DNA of 64,000 nucleotides, from assembly GCA_023213395.1 (NCBI GenBank), contig CM041465.1, positions 106,957,741 through 107,021,740 on the forward strand, read 5' to 3'. Within the stretch, counting starts at the first letter, position 1. Every line of letters starts with the position of its first letter. This document shows positions 49,596 through 62,091 of this stretch, in pieces. This DNA comes from Cycas panzhihuaensis. Its lineage: Eukaryota > Cycadophyta. The notes under the pieces were generated by a model that did no database searches, had not been told where the DNA came from, and saw only the letters and a list, made by a program, of their open reading frames with translations. A program made the translations under genes and the position numbers.

Positions 49596-50231
49596 TGTTT
49601 CCCGGCTATCGGGAATGGACTTGCGACACATCGACACAGGTTTGTGCAGGTATATGCCTTTACTTTGCTTACTTATGATCGTTGCGATGGTGGGAATGGT
49701 TTGATTGACATGTACTGTCCATATGCACTGTTTGATTGTTTGTTCATTATGCATGTGCTAACGGCACCTTTAGCCTATGACGACTCACGGTGAGGCATTC
49801 ATCGAATCGACACCGTATGGCGTACAACCACCCACACGTCTCCATGGTCTTTCGGGATGCTTTTGTCGGCTGTTTAGGCGTGTTCTGGCGTCTTAGCTTA
49901 TGTTGCAAACCCTTTCTAAGCTGGTTTAACCCTTAGTTAGGTCTTTTTGCCGTTTGAGCACATGCCCATGACCTAAAAGCGCTCTTGACTAATGTATTTT
50001 GAGTTTAACTTGTGATTTTACCTTAAAACCCGATTTCTTACTTTAATTTTACATTTTTGGGTTTCGGTTCCGTCTGCATGATAAATTAAGCGATGCTGCG
50101 GAGTTCGGGCGGTGCCAGTGCGTCTGCGCGATAAACTTAGCGATGCGCTAAGTTTATCGCCAGACGATCGCTTAAAATTTAAAAAAGAAACACGCGGCGA
50201 TGCCGCGATTTTTCGCGGGCTGCCGTGGCTC
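49596..50231 (+). mobile_element. Element Y: 5' LTR, first part (636 bp)
   Basis: Starts TGTTTCCCGGC and matches, in inverted orientation, the upper end of X's 3' LTR (52,743 downwards) up to GTGGCTC. It breaks at 50,231 exactly where the other part of the same LTR resumes at 60,211. The 5 bp before it are ACAAC. The piece contains a perfect hairpin at 50,128-50,160. Confidence 0.85.
50128..50160. repeat. LTR hairpin with perfect 15-bp arms
   Basis: GCGATAAACTTAGCG, loop ATG, CGCTAAGTTTATCGC. Versions with imperfect arms are present in both X LTRs (near 52,187-52,220 and 59,646-59,678), so it is a family feature of the LTR's 5' quarter. Confidence 0.9.
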
Positions 50232-52743
50232 TCTAACGCTCTCCACGGCAATGATCCAGCGCTGGCGGGAAGGACACAACACCACGGGGCTAATAGGCTA
50301 AAGAACGAGGATCATACCTCGCGGGACGTCCGTCTTGTGGCCGAGCGCGGATGCAGGGCTGCAAGGTGCTGGTTGCTTCCGGTGGCCGTGCAGGCGAGAC
50401 CCTCCTACCCTTGGGATGGCGGAAGGGGAAAAGGAAACTTCGCCTTGGCTACTTCTCAAGGCAATGAGAAAGCGGCAAGGGGCAACCAACCAAAGCGTGT
50501 CACGGGCAAAATATATGCAAGAGCGGCTAAGGAGGGATCGGTCGAAGGATCTCAAATACCATAATACGGGGTATAGCAAAGAAATGTACAAGTAAAGTAA
50601 ATGCAGAGTAAAAAGCAAGTACAAAATAAATAGTTATTTCTTCCCCTTTTCTTATGTTCTTTAACTACTAAAGCAAGTGTAAAGGAAGCGTAAGAGCACG
50701 AAAAAAGAGTATGGAAGGTGAGCGGAGAATACCGGATCCGTGGTTGGTGAGGCAGCAGTGTCCGTCACAGTTGCGCTTCCTCCCGTCGTCCCTCTCGGTT
50801 GCAGCGGTGATGGGGATCACTTACCTCCCGAAAGCAAATAAACACTAACTAAAGCTGAAGCGATAGAAAATAAAGCTCAAGCGACATAAACAAAAGGGAG
50901 AACGTGCCAAACAAGCGTCGGCCGTGATGGGTCGACCCTATGCCCCTTTGTTTGAGACGCTCCTAAGCAAATAAGCGAATACCTTCCTCTCGAGAGAGGC
51001 TACGAGATCAAAAAGGTATGTATATATGTCATAAGTAAAATAAACTAAGCTAGGAAGATACGGTTAGGCACTAACATGCAATGAAAGGAAACGAAGTCAC
51101 ACGACACATATGCAATCGACATACACCACCAACGCACCAAGCGGATCGAGTGTAGCCTCGGGATGGCTAACTCACCCACGAGAGGTCTCCACAGGATATA
51201 AGGGAAGCGATGCTGGCATGTAACGGGACGGGTCGTGTAGCGGATAGCCTATACCAGGCCGGGTATTCAAACCGACTCTCCAAAGCTTCTCTAGCCCCGT
51301 TTCCTAAGCAAAAGCGGGAGATAAAGGGGGAGAGGATAAGGGACGGAACCCTTGGGGAGTGGGGCGGATGGGGGACGGAACCACTATCTCCCTCTAACCC
51401 TCGTGTAACCCTTTATGCCTTGGCTTGCCCAAGAAATGGCGAAAGAGAAGGGTTGGAGGAAAAGGATGGGTTTAGGGGGGCAAGTGAGAAACTAGGCCTA
51501 GCCTAGGGCAACACTCGATGGGCCACAACCGCTACTGATTATTTGCATCAAATGATCAAGGAAACTCAAGGAAATACATGCACAAAGAGAGGAAAAGATT
51601 TGCAAGTAAGCAATGAAGAAATAAGCAAAAAAAACACTCAACAAGGGACACCAAATACCTCCAATGATGAGAAATGAGAGCATGTAGGTCCTTGGAAGCT
51701 TGGTGCGGTCCAACCAATGCCTATGAGGTGTTGTTGCATGTCCCTTGCAAGAGAATAAGGTAGTGGAACCTCATGCAAGTCAAAAGCTTGGGAATGGCTC
51801 CTTGCGATGGTCTTTCTTGGTGAAAAATCCTCTTGAAAGCCTTGAGAATGTATGAAGAGGAAGAGTGCTTAGAGCAGACTCGTGAGGGGCGTGATGGCCT
51901 GCAACTCCGACAATAGCAGCCCTTTGTACCTCGATCCACAAATGTAGGAGGATGTCTCTTATCCTTTGTTTTGTTCTTTGTCTCTTTGTGAAGAAAATGC
52001 TCTAGGAAAGTTGAAAAGTGAGGTGAATAATGAAGCAAATGAATGAAAAAATGGTTTTTATGTCTTGAGTGAAGCAAGTGAGCGCTGGGGGCCCTCGGCG
52101 CCTCCAACAGATTAGAGCCACTGTGGCGATTCATGAAAAATCGCGGGCACTGTCGCGTGTTTCTTTAAATTTTAAGCGATCGTCTGCGCGATAAACTTAG
52201 CGATGCAGCTAAGTTTATCATGATGCCTTGATGCACTTTGGAACTCCATGATGCAAGCTTAATTTCTGCAGATGCAGAACCAAACAAAAATGTAAAATTA
52301 AAGTAAGAAATCGGTCTTTAAGGTAAAATCATAAGTTAAACTCAAAATACATTAGTCAAGAGCGGTTTTGGTCATGGGCATGTGCTCAGCGGTGCAAAAA
52401 GACCTAACTAAGGGTTAAACCGGGCTTAGAAAGGGTTTGCAACATAAGCGGCCGCGGTAACACGCATAAGCGGCGAAAGCATCCCGAAGACCATGGAGAC
52501 GTCGTGGGTGGTTGTCGCCATACGGGGTGTCGCATTCGATGAATGCCCCCGTGAGTCGTCATAGGCTAAAGGTGCGTTAGGCACATGCATAATGAACAAA
52601 CAATCAAGCAGTGCATATGGGCGGGCACATGTCAATCAAGCCATTCCCACCATCGCAGCGATCATGAGTAAGCAAAGTAAAGGCATATACCGCACAAACC
52701 ACGTGTCGACGTGTCGCAAGTCCATTCCCGATGGCGGGAAACA
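50232..52743 (-). repeat. Element X 3' LTR, 2,512 bp
   Basis: On the minus strand it starts TGTTTCCCGCC at 52,743 and ends near GGAGAGCGTT at 50,237, with the last bases altered (expected GTTTCA). It matches 57,662-60,205 over its length. Open frames inside it are not genes. Confidence 0.85.
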
Positions 52744-53539
52744 CGCCTTATGGCGTGAGCCTCACCGCTCGAGGTGTAATGTGATGGCGAATCATCAACC
52801 AAGAAACATGAGTAGCACATGCATATATATATAAACAATAAAGAGCGACGTGATCCAAGGGTGTAGGCAAGTGTCGTGGCGAACGCGTGGACAAGGGGCG
52901 GCGAGGCGAGGACAACGTGAGGTCGCCACGTCGTCTAAACATCGACCTGAAACTGAAGTAAGCAGTACAACGGGATGCCCCCGTTGCCAAGGTGCAACGT
53001 GAAGTAAGAGGGCATCCAGCAAACAGGGCAAGCGCATCTAACTAACCAGCAACTAGAGACTTGGGCACGGGCTGGCCAGACAAGCCTCCACATGAAATGG
53101 TGTACCATGTATGGTAGAGGTAGCATGCATGATTTATTTTTGTAAATGGATATTTTTGAATGTTGTAAACGTAAATATGCTGTAAATATTTGTTTGTTTT
53201 AGAAATGTAAATGTGTAGATATGCAGATTTTTTTGTTGTAGATATCTTATTGAAAGTATGCAGGTGTTTCCTTCCATGTATGGCCATATGTCTAACAGGA
53301 GCACACACATCCACCGTGAGTAGAGGCGATCGAGAGGTGTGAGGTTAGAGGATGGGGCGACATACATGTCCACGAGGGAGCATAGCGGAATGTGCAAAGG
53401 AAACGACAAGCATGGAAAGGGATACGATACTCCACAGCGTCGTCCTAATTTGGGGAATGCCCAAAATAGGAAGACAGAGGTTCCCAAGAGCTCACGGGAA
53501 CGCGGGTTCCGCAGGAGGAGGCTGAAGCATCGAAGAAAA
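52744..53539 (-). other. Element X 3' untranslated region
   Basis: Lies between the tandem repeats and the 3' LTR. The minus-strand part near 53,290-53,440 matches the 3' region of element 2 at about 15,340-15,500. No polypurine tract is obvious beside the LTR start. Confidence 0.55.
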
Positions 53540-53878
53540 ATCCACCTTAAATTGCCATTCAACCCGCAGTTAGGAGGAATGGGGACAACCTAAGATGGTA
53601 GTTTAGGCTCGTTTCGGAGCAAGAATCCATCTCAAATTGCCATTCCACCCGTGGTTGGGAGGAATGGGAACAATCTAAAATGGTAGTTTAGGCTCGTTGC
53701 GGAGCAAGGGATCCATCTCAAATTGCCATTCCACCCGTGGTTGGGAGGAATGGGAACAATCTAAAATGGTAGTTTAGGCTCGTTGCGGAGCAAGGGATCC
53801 ATCTCAAATTGCCATTCCACCCGTGGTTGGGAGGAATGGGAACAATCTAAAATGGTAGTTTAGGCTCGTTGCGGAGCA
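53540..53878. repeat. 86-bp tandem repeat, four copies, in element X 3' region
   Basis: Units start at 53,540, 53,625, 53,711 and 53,797 (spacings 85, 86, 86). Each holds CAAATTGCCATTC-like, TGGTAGTTTAGGCTCGTT and GGAGCA. The unit at 53,540 is the most diverged; the last two are nearly identical. A single-copy counterpart lies in element 2 just after its stop codon. Confidence 0.95.
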
Positions 53879-54419
53879 TGAAGAGAGGAAGAGGTGTGCG
53901 TAGACCCCATAAAGGTAGGGGTAGTCACACGCAGGGTAGGAGATAGGTGACGAAGAGTAGGGCCAGTGTGGCTAGGTCTACCAGTAAACTTGCTATGGTC
54001 GGAACCAGATGAGTGCAACAGACTTGGCACACCAGGATGGCGTGGCAAGGTTGCATCCAAGTAGGAGTGGCTCTGGTCGGGGGTAAGGATCTAGAGCGTG
54101 AAGAAGAAGTGCCTCTGGTGGCTCATGGCCGTGGGCGCCACGTGAAACCGCCTGGGGCGAGAAAGTAAGATAAATGGCTGGTTTAAGACCGGCTCGGAGC
54201 CAATGTAGAATGAGGAAGGCGGGAATATCAGGTTGAGATATTCCCCAGGTGCTCATGAAACCGTGGTGACACGTCGAGGAGAGGGCCCATAGCCTCGCCA
54301 TCCGAATCAAAATCACTCATGGCGGCTAAGTAACCGTAACCACCTACACCAATAGGGGCAAACCTAACTTGGTTTGGCTCATGACGCAGCATAGGGCTCG
54401 TGATGAAGGTCGGTCTCAC

Positions 54420-55040
54420 AAACAAAGGTCCCACGGAGGGGTAACCTCCTCGGGATCACTATCTTCATCATCGAAAATAACTGGCAGTGGATGAGAGGTG
54501 TGAGACGGCATTGGCTCACGGGCGACAACTTTAACTTGTCCTTCATGGACAAATTTAAGTTGCCCCTTGAGTGGAGCAGGCCCCCATCCTGGTCGAGCCA
54601 TGGTCGCCCAACAAGAGGTTGTACTCTACATCGACATCGAGTACGGCAACCGGCGAAGCGGTTTTCCTCCTAAGGTGAGGATAGGGAGATCGCCCCGGAG
54701 GGACTTCTCGCCCCATCATACCCTTGGCATTTCCAAGGGATGACTCAAGAGCTACTATGCCTAGCTCCTTGAGCATACGCCTGAGCATAAGCGTTAACGG
54801 AAGAGCCATTATCTACAATGGTCCTCTTTACGATACAATCGGAGTATCAATGGTAATGACGAGCGGGTAATGCAAAGCTTCTCCCGCGGGAGATGGGAGA
54901 TCTCTAGGATCAAATGAGATGACGGTGGCCCATGGGAGGTAGCACCTATCGCATGGATGGAAGCGTCTTGTTGGCCAAGAGCTTCAAGAAGAAGAGCACG
55001 TTGCTCAGGGCAGCTTCTCAAGACGTCCATCAAGGACATT
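54420..55040 (-). pseudogene. Element X aspartic protease relic
   Basis: The minus strand reads MSLMDVLRSCPEQRALLLEA from 55,039. The active-site motif TIVDNGSSVNA follows near 54,795-54,830, then the distal part VLDVDVEYNLLLG near 54,625-54,665. The order is the same as in elements 1 and 2. The DNGS motif is intact, but frameshifts on both sides break the protein. The family tail (RFAPIGVGGYGYLAAMSDFD) follows near 54,300-54,365. Confidence 0.8.
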
Positions 55041-55249
55041 CCCGGCTGACGGTATAGAGCTCGTCAACGATAGAAAAGGGCTTACCCTTCCCTGTGGGTT
55101 GGGTAAGGGCTCTCCTAAAGTCGAATCTACCGGGTCGGACGGGAATAGTCTTGGGAAGCGCAGGAATCTCCGGAGGAACGGCTTCCGGAGGAGGATCAAG
55201 GTGAGATGTGGATGAAGAGGCACCAGCTGCCTCTTTAGCGACTGGGGCC

Positions 55250-57400
55250 GGGTTAAGGCATATAGCGGAGTGGTCTCAAGCAATTGGACAACCTTCTTTC
55301 CCTTGTAGCGGAATCTGAAGGTGATGGAGCCACGGCCGTCGGGAGGGCCTTGAAGGTGTAGGTGACCTTTCGCACACCCTTCCCTCTACCATGCGAAGGG
55401 CGGTCGGGAGACTTGTCCGGTTCGTTGTTTCTTTGTTGAACATCACGACCACGTTCCCCATGTTTGGGGAGCGGGTCTCTATAAATTTGATCGAGATTAG
55501 GCCTCGGCCTTCGCACAGGGGCGAGTCGCGTGGGTCTTGTGCCCCGCAGCGCGCATCGTCATGGAAACACTCCCGTGGATGGAACACCACCTCTTCTCAA
55601 GGGAGGATCGATCCTCCTTGCTTGAGAAGGCGGGTGTTGCCCCTTTGGGGGTATCGCCTGAGAAGTCTGCTGAACAGGTCTATGGGAGGTAGGCGATGAA
55701 GGAGGTTGGAGTTTTAGCTCCTTCATCGTTCGCTCAAATGAGCGAATAGCGGAGGTGAGGGGATCTATGGTCCTCACAGTCGGATGAGAGGTGGACCTAG
55801 CGGGCTGCGAAGGTGTGGTCTCCTTCGCTGGAGGAGGCGCCTCGCGACGCTGCGAGGGCCTAGGAGGTTTCTTGAGTCTGCACGGATCTCAATAGCCTCC
55901 AAAGCTAAACACCTCGAGATGGCGAGTCACATGTGGTTGCCCCATCTTGAGGACTTCCACATGCACTTGGCGAGTGCATTGACAAAGATCCTCTTCAACT
56001 CCTCAGGCAAAGTGGCCTTGGTGGAGTGAAGGAGGTCGTGAAAGCGTCGCACAAAGTCACGGTTCATCTCATCGTGGCCTTGTTTGGCGACAAAGCGCCT
56101 TCATTCCGCTCTCGAATGGGCGCGCTACGTCAAAATAGTTGACGAACTCGTCCACTAAATTTCTTTGGAATGAGGAGATCGAATGGGTAGGAAGGCGGTA
56201 GAACCACTTGAGGGTGTCGCCCTGCAAGGATCGCGGGAAGAGCTTCATCAAGATGTGGTCGTGGGCCCAATAGTCAATGCGCCATGGAAAAGGCTGCGCA
56301 CATGCTCGGTTGGGTCTGCGACGAAGTCCCATCAAATTTGGGGACTTGAGGAGGGTGAGGCGGCAAGTTAGTCCTCAGCGCCTCAGCAGACGGGCGTCGA
56401 CCTATAGTCCACGAAAGGGCGTGTCCTTGCACAGGCTAAAGGATCGACTCTTGTCGAAAGAGCGGATGGGGTGTCGGTCCCATCCCTCCTTGAGAAACAC
56501 CCCTTGTGGGAAGGGGTGCGGGTAGATGTTACGGAAAGGAGGCGCGCTCCCTTGTCTTGTGTGGCCGGAGTCGCTACGTCGGAAGCAGGGGTGAGGGGCC
56601 GGGTTTTGCCCATATGGGCCACCGTGGGTGGCGCGACCCCATATGGGTGCAGCAGGTCCACTCCATGAGCAGGAGGTGGTTTCCCTTGCCACCCCCAAGG
56701 TTGTGGCGTGTAGCACAGGGGCACGTAAAGAAGGACCACCTGGGTTACGGACATACGTGGGAGTGGGTCCTACATGGTGGCGGCGGCGCTAGCGAGCCTC
56801 GAGGCCTACTAGGGAGCAGCGTGCGCCACGTTCGGCGGTGGCGCGTGCGTTTGGTTTGAGCAAGGCATACTAACCCGAGTTGAGGAAAGATGCGGCTGTG
56901 AGTCCAGGAAGTGGGACCACGACTAGGAGCAAGCGCAACACTCGCCTTAGGAGGCCGGGGTAGACACGGCATGGGGCGTGTGTGCGGCGGGCGGACGTAT
57001 CAGCCGTCGTAGATGGCGTGGGCATGGATGAGGAAGGCGCCACGTTGCGTAGCATCTCCGTTAACCATCTAGGAGGCGGTTGGCGTGACGCTCGAAAGTA
57101 CTGCCAGCGCCTCGGCCGCGTCGGCGGGAGGGTATCCTCATAGCCATACGGTCGAAGGGACTTGAAAGTAGGGGACCCCTCGGGCTCCTCGTAAGGCTCG
57201 CCCGGTGGGGTGGCGGGTCTCACAGTGGCCGGATCTTCCATTGCATGAGTGGAAGGCTCAAAATCTTCTGGTGGAAATGATCATCAGGGTAATAGGTGGA
57301 ATCCTCGCCCTCACGGGTGGATTAGGAGCAGACGAAGGGAACTCATGAGTTCCGAAGTCATGGCAGGGTAGGCCCAAGCAGACGGGTAGGCTTCCAGGGC
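55250..57400 (-). pseudogene. Element X gag relic
   Basis: Starts near 57,400 on the minus strand. Seen in order: an acidic N-terminus (GEPYEEPEGSPTF); a Pro-rich part with DLLHPYGVAPPT; a capsid segment (IDYWAHDHILMKLFPRSLQG, then WFYRLPTHSISSFQRNLVDE) near 56,150-56,300; and a zinc knuckle of C-x2-H-x4-H-x4-C type (ECFHDDARC) near 55,555-55,580. The SLQG Gln codon is intact here, while element 1 has a stop. Frame changes occur every few hundred bases, mostly as 1-3 bp indels. Confidence 0.8.
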
Positions 57401-57642
57401 CGAAACGGGGGACGGCGATGGAATGAAACGCGACGATTGGGCGCCTAACAACGGCGGCAAACCCGCATGCCCAAGCGTCGCATGCAACGCCTTCGCGAGC
57501 GTTGTTAGGAAAAGCGGAAAGGAAAAGGAAGGAAAGCACTGCAAACCCGTTGGGGGTTGCCCAACTCAAAACACAAAATGCGAGCCTACCTAAAGGCAAG
57601 AGCACCAACACGAAGGGAAGCGGATCTAGCTCCCTCTTGGCG

Positions 57643-57660
57643 GTCCCAGTATGGTCGCCA
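57643..57660 (-). other. Element X primer-binding site
   Basis: The minus strand reads TGGCGACCATACTGGGAC, 1 nt after the LTR end. It is the same class as the sites at 10,876 and 62,092. Confidence 0.65.
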
Positions 57661-57661
57661 G

Positions 57662-60205
57662 TGAAACGCTCTCCACGGGGCAATGATCCAACGCCTAGCG
57701 GGAAGGACACAACACCACAGGGCTAATAGGCTAAAGAACGAGGATCATACCTCGCGGGACGTCCGTCTTGTGGGCGCCGGATGCAGGCTGCAAGGTGCTG
57801 GTTGCTTCCGAGTAGCGGCGTGCGAGACCCTCCTACCCTTCGGATGGCCGGGAAGGGGAAAAGGAAACTCGCACGCCGCTACTTCTCAAGGCAATGAGAA
57901 AGCGGCAAAGGGGGGCAACCAACCAAACGTGTCACGGGTAAAATATATGCAAGAGCGGCTAAGGAGGGATCGGTCAAAGGATCTCAAATACCATAATACG
58001 CGGGGTATAGCAAAGAAATGTACAAGTAAAGTAAATGCAGAGTAAAAGGCAAGTACAAAATAAATAGTTATTTCTTCCCTTTTTCTTATGTTCTTTAACT
58101 ACTAAAGCAAGTGTAAAGGAACGTAAGAGCACGAAAAAAGAGTATGGAAGGTGAGCGGAGAATACCTGGATCCGGCGGTTGGGCTGAGACGCAGTGTCGA
58201 AGTCCGGTTGCGCTTCCTCCGTCGTCCTTCTCGTATCGGCGTCGGTAAGCGGTGATGGGGATCACTTACCTCCCGAAAGCAAATAAACACTAACTAAAGC
58301 TGAAGCGATAGAAAATAAAGCACAAAGCGACAAAAACAAAAGGGAGACCGTACCAAACAAGCGTCGGCCCAAGTGATGGGTCGACCCTATCGCGCCTTTG
58401 TTTGAGCGCTCCTATGCAAATAAGCGAGAATACCTTCCTCTCGAGAGAGAGGCTACGAGATACAAAGGTATGTATATATGTGCATAAGCAAAATAAACTA
58501 AGCTAGGAAGATACGGTCAGGCACTAACATGCAATGAAAGGAAACGAAGTCACACGACACATATGCAATCGACATACACCACCAACGCACCAAGCGGGAT
58601 GAGTGTAGCCTCGGGATGGCTAACTCACCCACGAGAGGTCTCCACGGGATATAAGGGAAGCGATGCTAGCATGTAACAGACGGGTCGTGTAGCGGATAGC
58701 CTATACCAAGGCGGGTATTCAAACCGGCTCTCCAAAGCTTCTCTAGCCCCGTTTCCTAAGCAAAAGCGGGAGATAAAGGGGGAGAGGATAAGGGACGGAA
58801 CCCTTGGGGAGTGGGACGACACTGGGGGACGGAACCCCGCCTATCTCCCTCTAACCCTCGTGTAACCCTTTATCTTATTGCCCAAGAAATGGCGAAAGAG
58901 AAGGGTTGGAGGAAAAGGATGGGTTTAGGGGGCAAGTGAGAAACTAGGCCTAGCCTAGGGCAACACTCAATGGGCCACAACCGCTACGGTTATTTGCATC
59001 AAATGATCAAGGGAAACTCAAGGAAATACATGCACAAAGAGAGGAAAAGATTTGCAAGTAAGCAATGAAGAAATAAGCAAAAAAAAACACTCGACAAGGG
59101 ACACCAAATACCTCCAATGATGAGAAATGAGAGCATGTAGGTCCTTGGAAGCTTGGTGCGTGGTCCAACCAATGCCTATGAGGTGTTGTTGCATGTCCCT
59201 TGCAAGAGAATAAGGTAGTGGAACCTCATGCAAGTCAAAAGCTTGGGAATGGCTCATGCGATGGTCTTTCTTGGTGAAAAATCCTCTTGAAAGCCTTGAG
59301 AATGTATGAAGAGGAAGAGTGCTTAGAGCAGACTCCGTGAGGGGGCAGAATGGCCCTGCAACTCCGGAATAAGCGACCCTTTGTACCTCTGATCCACACC
59401 TGTAGGAGGATGTCCCTTATCACTCTTTTTCTTCTTTTTCTCTTTTTGAAGAAAATGCTCTAGGAAAGTTGAAAAGTGAGGTGAATAATGAAGCAAATGA
59501 ATGAAAAAATGGTTTTTATGTCTTGAGTGAAGCAGGTGAACGTCGGGGGCCCTCGCGCCTCCAACAGATTAGAGCCACCTTGGCGATTCATGAAAAATCG
59601 CGGGCAGCATCGGCGTGTTTTTTTTTAAATTTTAAGCGATTCGTCTGCGATAAACTTAGCGATGCGCTAAGTTTATCATGATGCCTTGATGCCGCTGGAA
59701 CTCCGATGCAAGCTTAATTTACTGCAGATGCAGAAACCCAAAAAAGAAAATTAAAGTAAGAAATCGGTCTTTAAGGTAAAATCATAAGTTAAACTCAAAA
59801 TACATTAGTCAAGAGCGGTTTGGTCATGGGCATGTGCTCCAATCTGCAAAAGACCTAACTAAGGGTTAAACCGAGGCTTAGAAAGGGTTTGCAACATAAG
59901 CGGCCTTGGTAACACGCATGAACAGTACGAAAGGATCCCGAAAGACCATGGAGGCGTCGTGGGTGGTTGTACGCCATACGGGGTGTCGCATTCGCTGATG
60001 AATGCCCCCGCTGTGAGTCGTCATAGGCTAAAAGGTGCCGTTAGGCACCTGCATAATGAACAAACAATCAAGCAGTGCATATGGGCGGGCACATGTCAAT
60101 CAAGCCATTCCCATTCTTGCAGCGATCATGAGTAAGCAAAGTAAAGGCATATACACACTGACACTTTGTCGACGCGTGCAAGTCCATTCGATGGCGAAAG
60201 CGCTT
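57662..60205 (-). repeat. Element X 5' LTR, 2,544 bp
   Basis: On the minus strand it ends GGAGAGCGTTTCA at 57,662 beside the primer-binding site. Its start near 60,205 is degraded (GCCATCGAATGGAC instead of GCCATCGGGAATGGAC). It is a direct repeat of 50,232-52,743, with differences that are mostly small indels. Confidence 0.85.
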
Positions 60206-60210
60206 GACTC

Positions 60211-62091
60211 CCAGCGGTTGGGCGCGAGGGCCCCAGCGTTCACTTGCTTCACTCAAGACATAAAACCATTTTTATTCATTTGCTTCATTATTCACCTCAC
60301 TTTTCAACTTTCCTAGAGCATTTTCTTCACAAAGAGACAAAAAGCAACGGTGATAAGAGACATCTTTCTACGGTGTGGGGACGAGGCACCAAGGGCTGCT
60401 ATTCTTTGGAGATACAGGGCCATTCACGCCCCTCACAGACTCCAATACAAGCATTCCTCCTCTTCACACACATTGAAAGCTTCCAAGAGGATTTTGCACC
60501 AAGAAAACCATTGCAAGAAACCATTTCCATCTCATTTTCTTGCATGAGGCTCCACCATCTCACTCTCTTGCAAGGGACATGCTACATTCCTTCATAGGCA
60601 TCTCTTGGACCGCTGCTCCAAGTTGCCAAGTGCCTACATGCACTCCTTCTTCACCATTAGAGGTATTTGGTGTCATTTCTTTGGTGTTTTTGCTTGCTTT
60701 TTTGTATTATTTTACTTGCAACTCTTTGCTTCCTTTTGTATATGTATTCTCTTGGCTTCCCCTTAGCCATTTGATGCAAGGAACCATAGTATTTGTGGCC
60801 TATTAGAGTGTTACCCAAGGATAGGCTTAGTTTCCCATTTTTCTTCCACTCATCCTTCTTCTCCCATCCTTCTCTTTCGCCATTTCTTGGGCAAGAGGCA
60901 TAAAGGGTTACACGAGGGTTTGAGGGAGATAGGCGGGGTTCCCCCCCATTGCCGTCCTTCTCCCCAAGGGTTCCGTCCCTTATCCTCTCTCCCTTTATCT
61001 CCCGCTTTTGCTTAAGAAATAGGGCTAGAGAGGCTTTGGAGAATCGGTTGAGTGCTTACTTTGGCTTATGCTACCCGTTGCTCCATGATCCTTCTTGTTG
61101 CATGCTAGCATCGTTTCCCTTACATTCTGTGGAGACCTCTCGTGGGTGAGTTAGCCATCCCGAGGCTATACTCAACCCCATTCGGGGTGCGTTTGTGGTG
61201 TATGACCCTGGCATGCCTGTCATATGACGTTGTTTCTTTTATTGCATGATAGTGCTTAACTATGTCCTTTTAGCTTAGTTTGCTTTACTTGCAACATATA
61301 TACATATATCTTTTGTATCTCGTAGCCCCTCTTTCGAGAGGAAGGTATTACCTTATTTGCTTGCAGGAGCGTTCGAACAAAGGCGCATAGGTCGACCATT
61401 CTTGGGTCGACGCTTGTTTGGTACGTTCTCCCTTTTGTTTATGTCGCTTTGAGCTTTATTTTCTATCGTTTCAGTTTAGTTAGTGTTTATTTGCTTTGGG
61501 AGGTAAGTGATCCCCATCACCGCTTGCAACCGACGCCATCACGAGGAGGACGGCGGAGGAAGCGCAACCGTGACGGACACTGCGTCTCGGCCAACCAGGA
61601 TCCGGTATTCTCCGCTCACCTTCCATACTTTTTTTCGTGCTCTTACGTTTCTTTACACTTGCTTTAGTAGTTAAAGAACATAAGAAAAAGGGGAAGAAAT
61701 AACTATTTATTTTGTACTTGCTTTTTACTCTGCATTTGCTTTACTTGTACCTTTCTTTGCTATACCCCGCGTATTATAGTATTTGAGATCCTTTGACCGA
61801 TCCCTCCTTAGCCGCTCTTGCATATATCTTACCTGCGACACGTTTGGTTGGTTACCCCTTCGCCGCTTTCTCATTGCCTTGAGAAGTAGCGGCGAGTTTC
61901 CTTTTCCCTTCCGGCCATCCAGAAGGGTAGGAGGGTCTCGCCTTGCGGCTACAGGAAGCAACCGGGCACCTTGCGATCCGTGCACTCCGGCGCCGCAGGC
62001 GTCCGCGGTATGATCCTCGTTCTTTAGCCTATTAGCCACGTGGTTTTGTGTCCTTCGTGGCGTTGGATCATTGCCCGTGGAGAGCATTTCA
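60211..62091 (+). mobile_element. Element Y: 5' LTR, second part (1,881 bp)
   Basis: Inverted relative to X's 5' LTR. It starts with CGGTTGGGCGCGAGGG-type sequence that follows GGCTC in the family consensus, and ends in GAGCATTTCA at 62,091. With 49,596-50,231 it makes one complete LTR of 2,517 bp. It lacks the first 636 bp because they lie on the other side of X. Confidence 0.88.

Larger units (their letters stand above)
50232..60205 (-). mobile_element. Element X: non-autonomous Tat/Ogre-like retrotransposon, 9.97 kb
   Basis: The minus-strand element has a 5' LTR at 57,662-60,205, a primer-binding site at 57,643-57,660, gag, protease, a repeat-bearing 3' region and a 3' LTR at 50,232-52,743. 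It is bracketed by GGCTC (50,227-50,231) and GACTC (60,206-60,210), a likely 5-bp target duplication with one change. The internal part is 4.9 kb, and no reverse transcriptase, RNase H or integrase motif was recognised, nor the integrase tail seen in element 2. It sits inside the 5' LTR of Y in the opposite orientation. Coding frames are broken by many 1-3 bp indels. Confidence 0.85.

Noticed and set aside
50112-51506. Open frames of up to 150 codons in both directions (also at 57.7-58.3 and 61.7-62.4 kb)
   Set aside because: All lie inside LTRs of the X/Y family, recur with frameshifts in the other LTR copies and have no domain.
49596-52743. Large inverted repeat suggesting a foldback transposon
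   Set aside because: The arms are LTR parts of two opposite-facing elements. The split-LTR arithmetic explains them without a foldback element.
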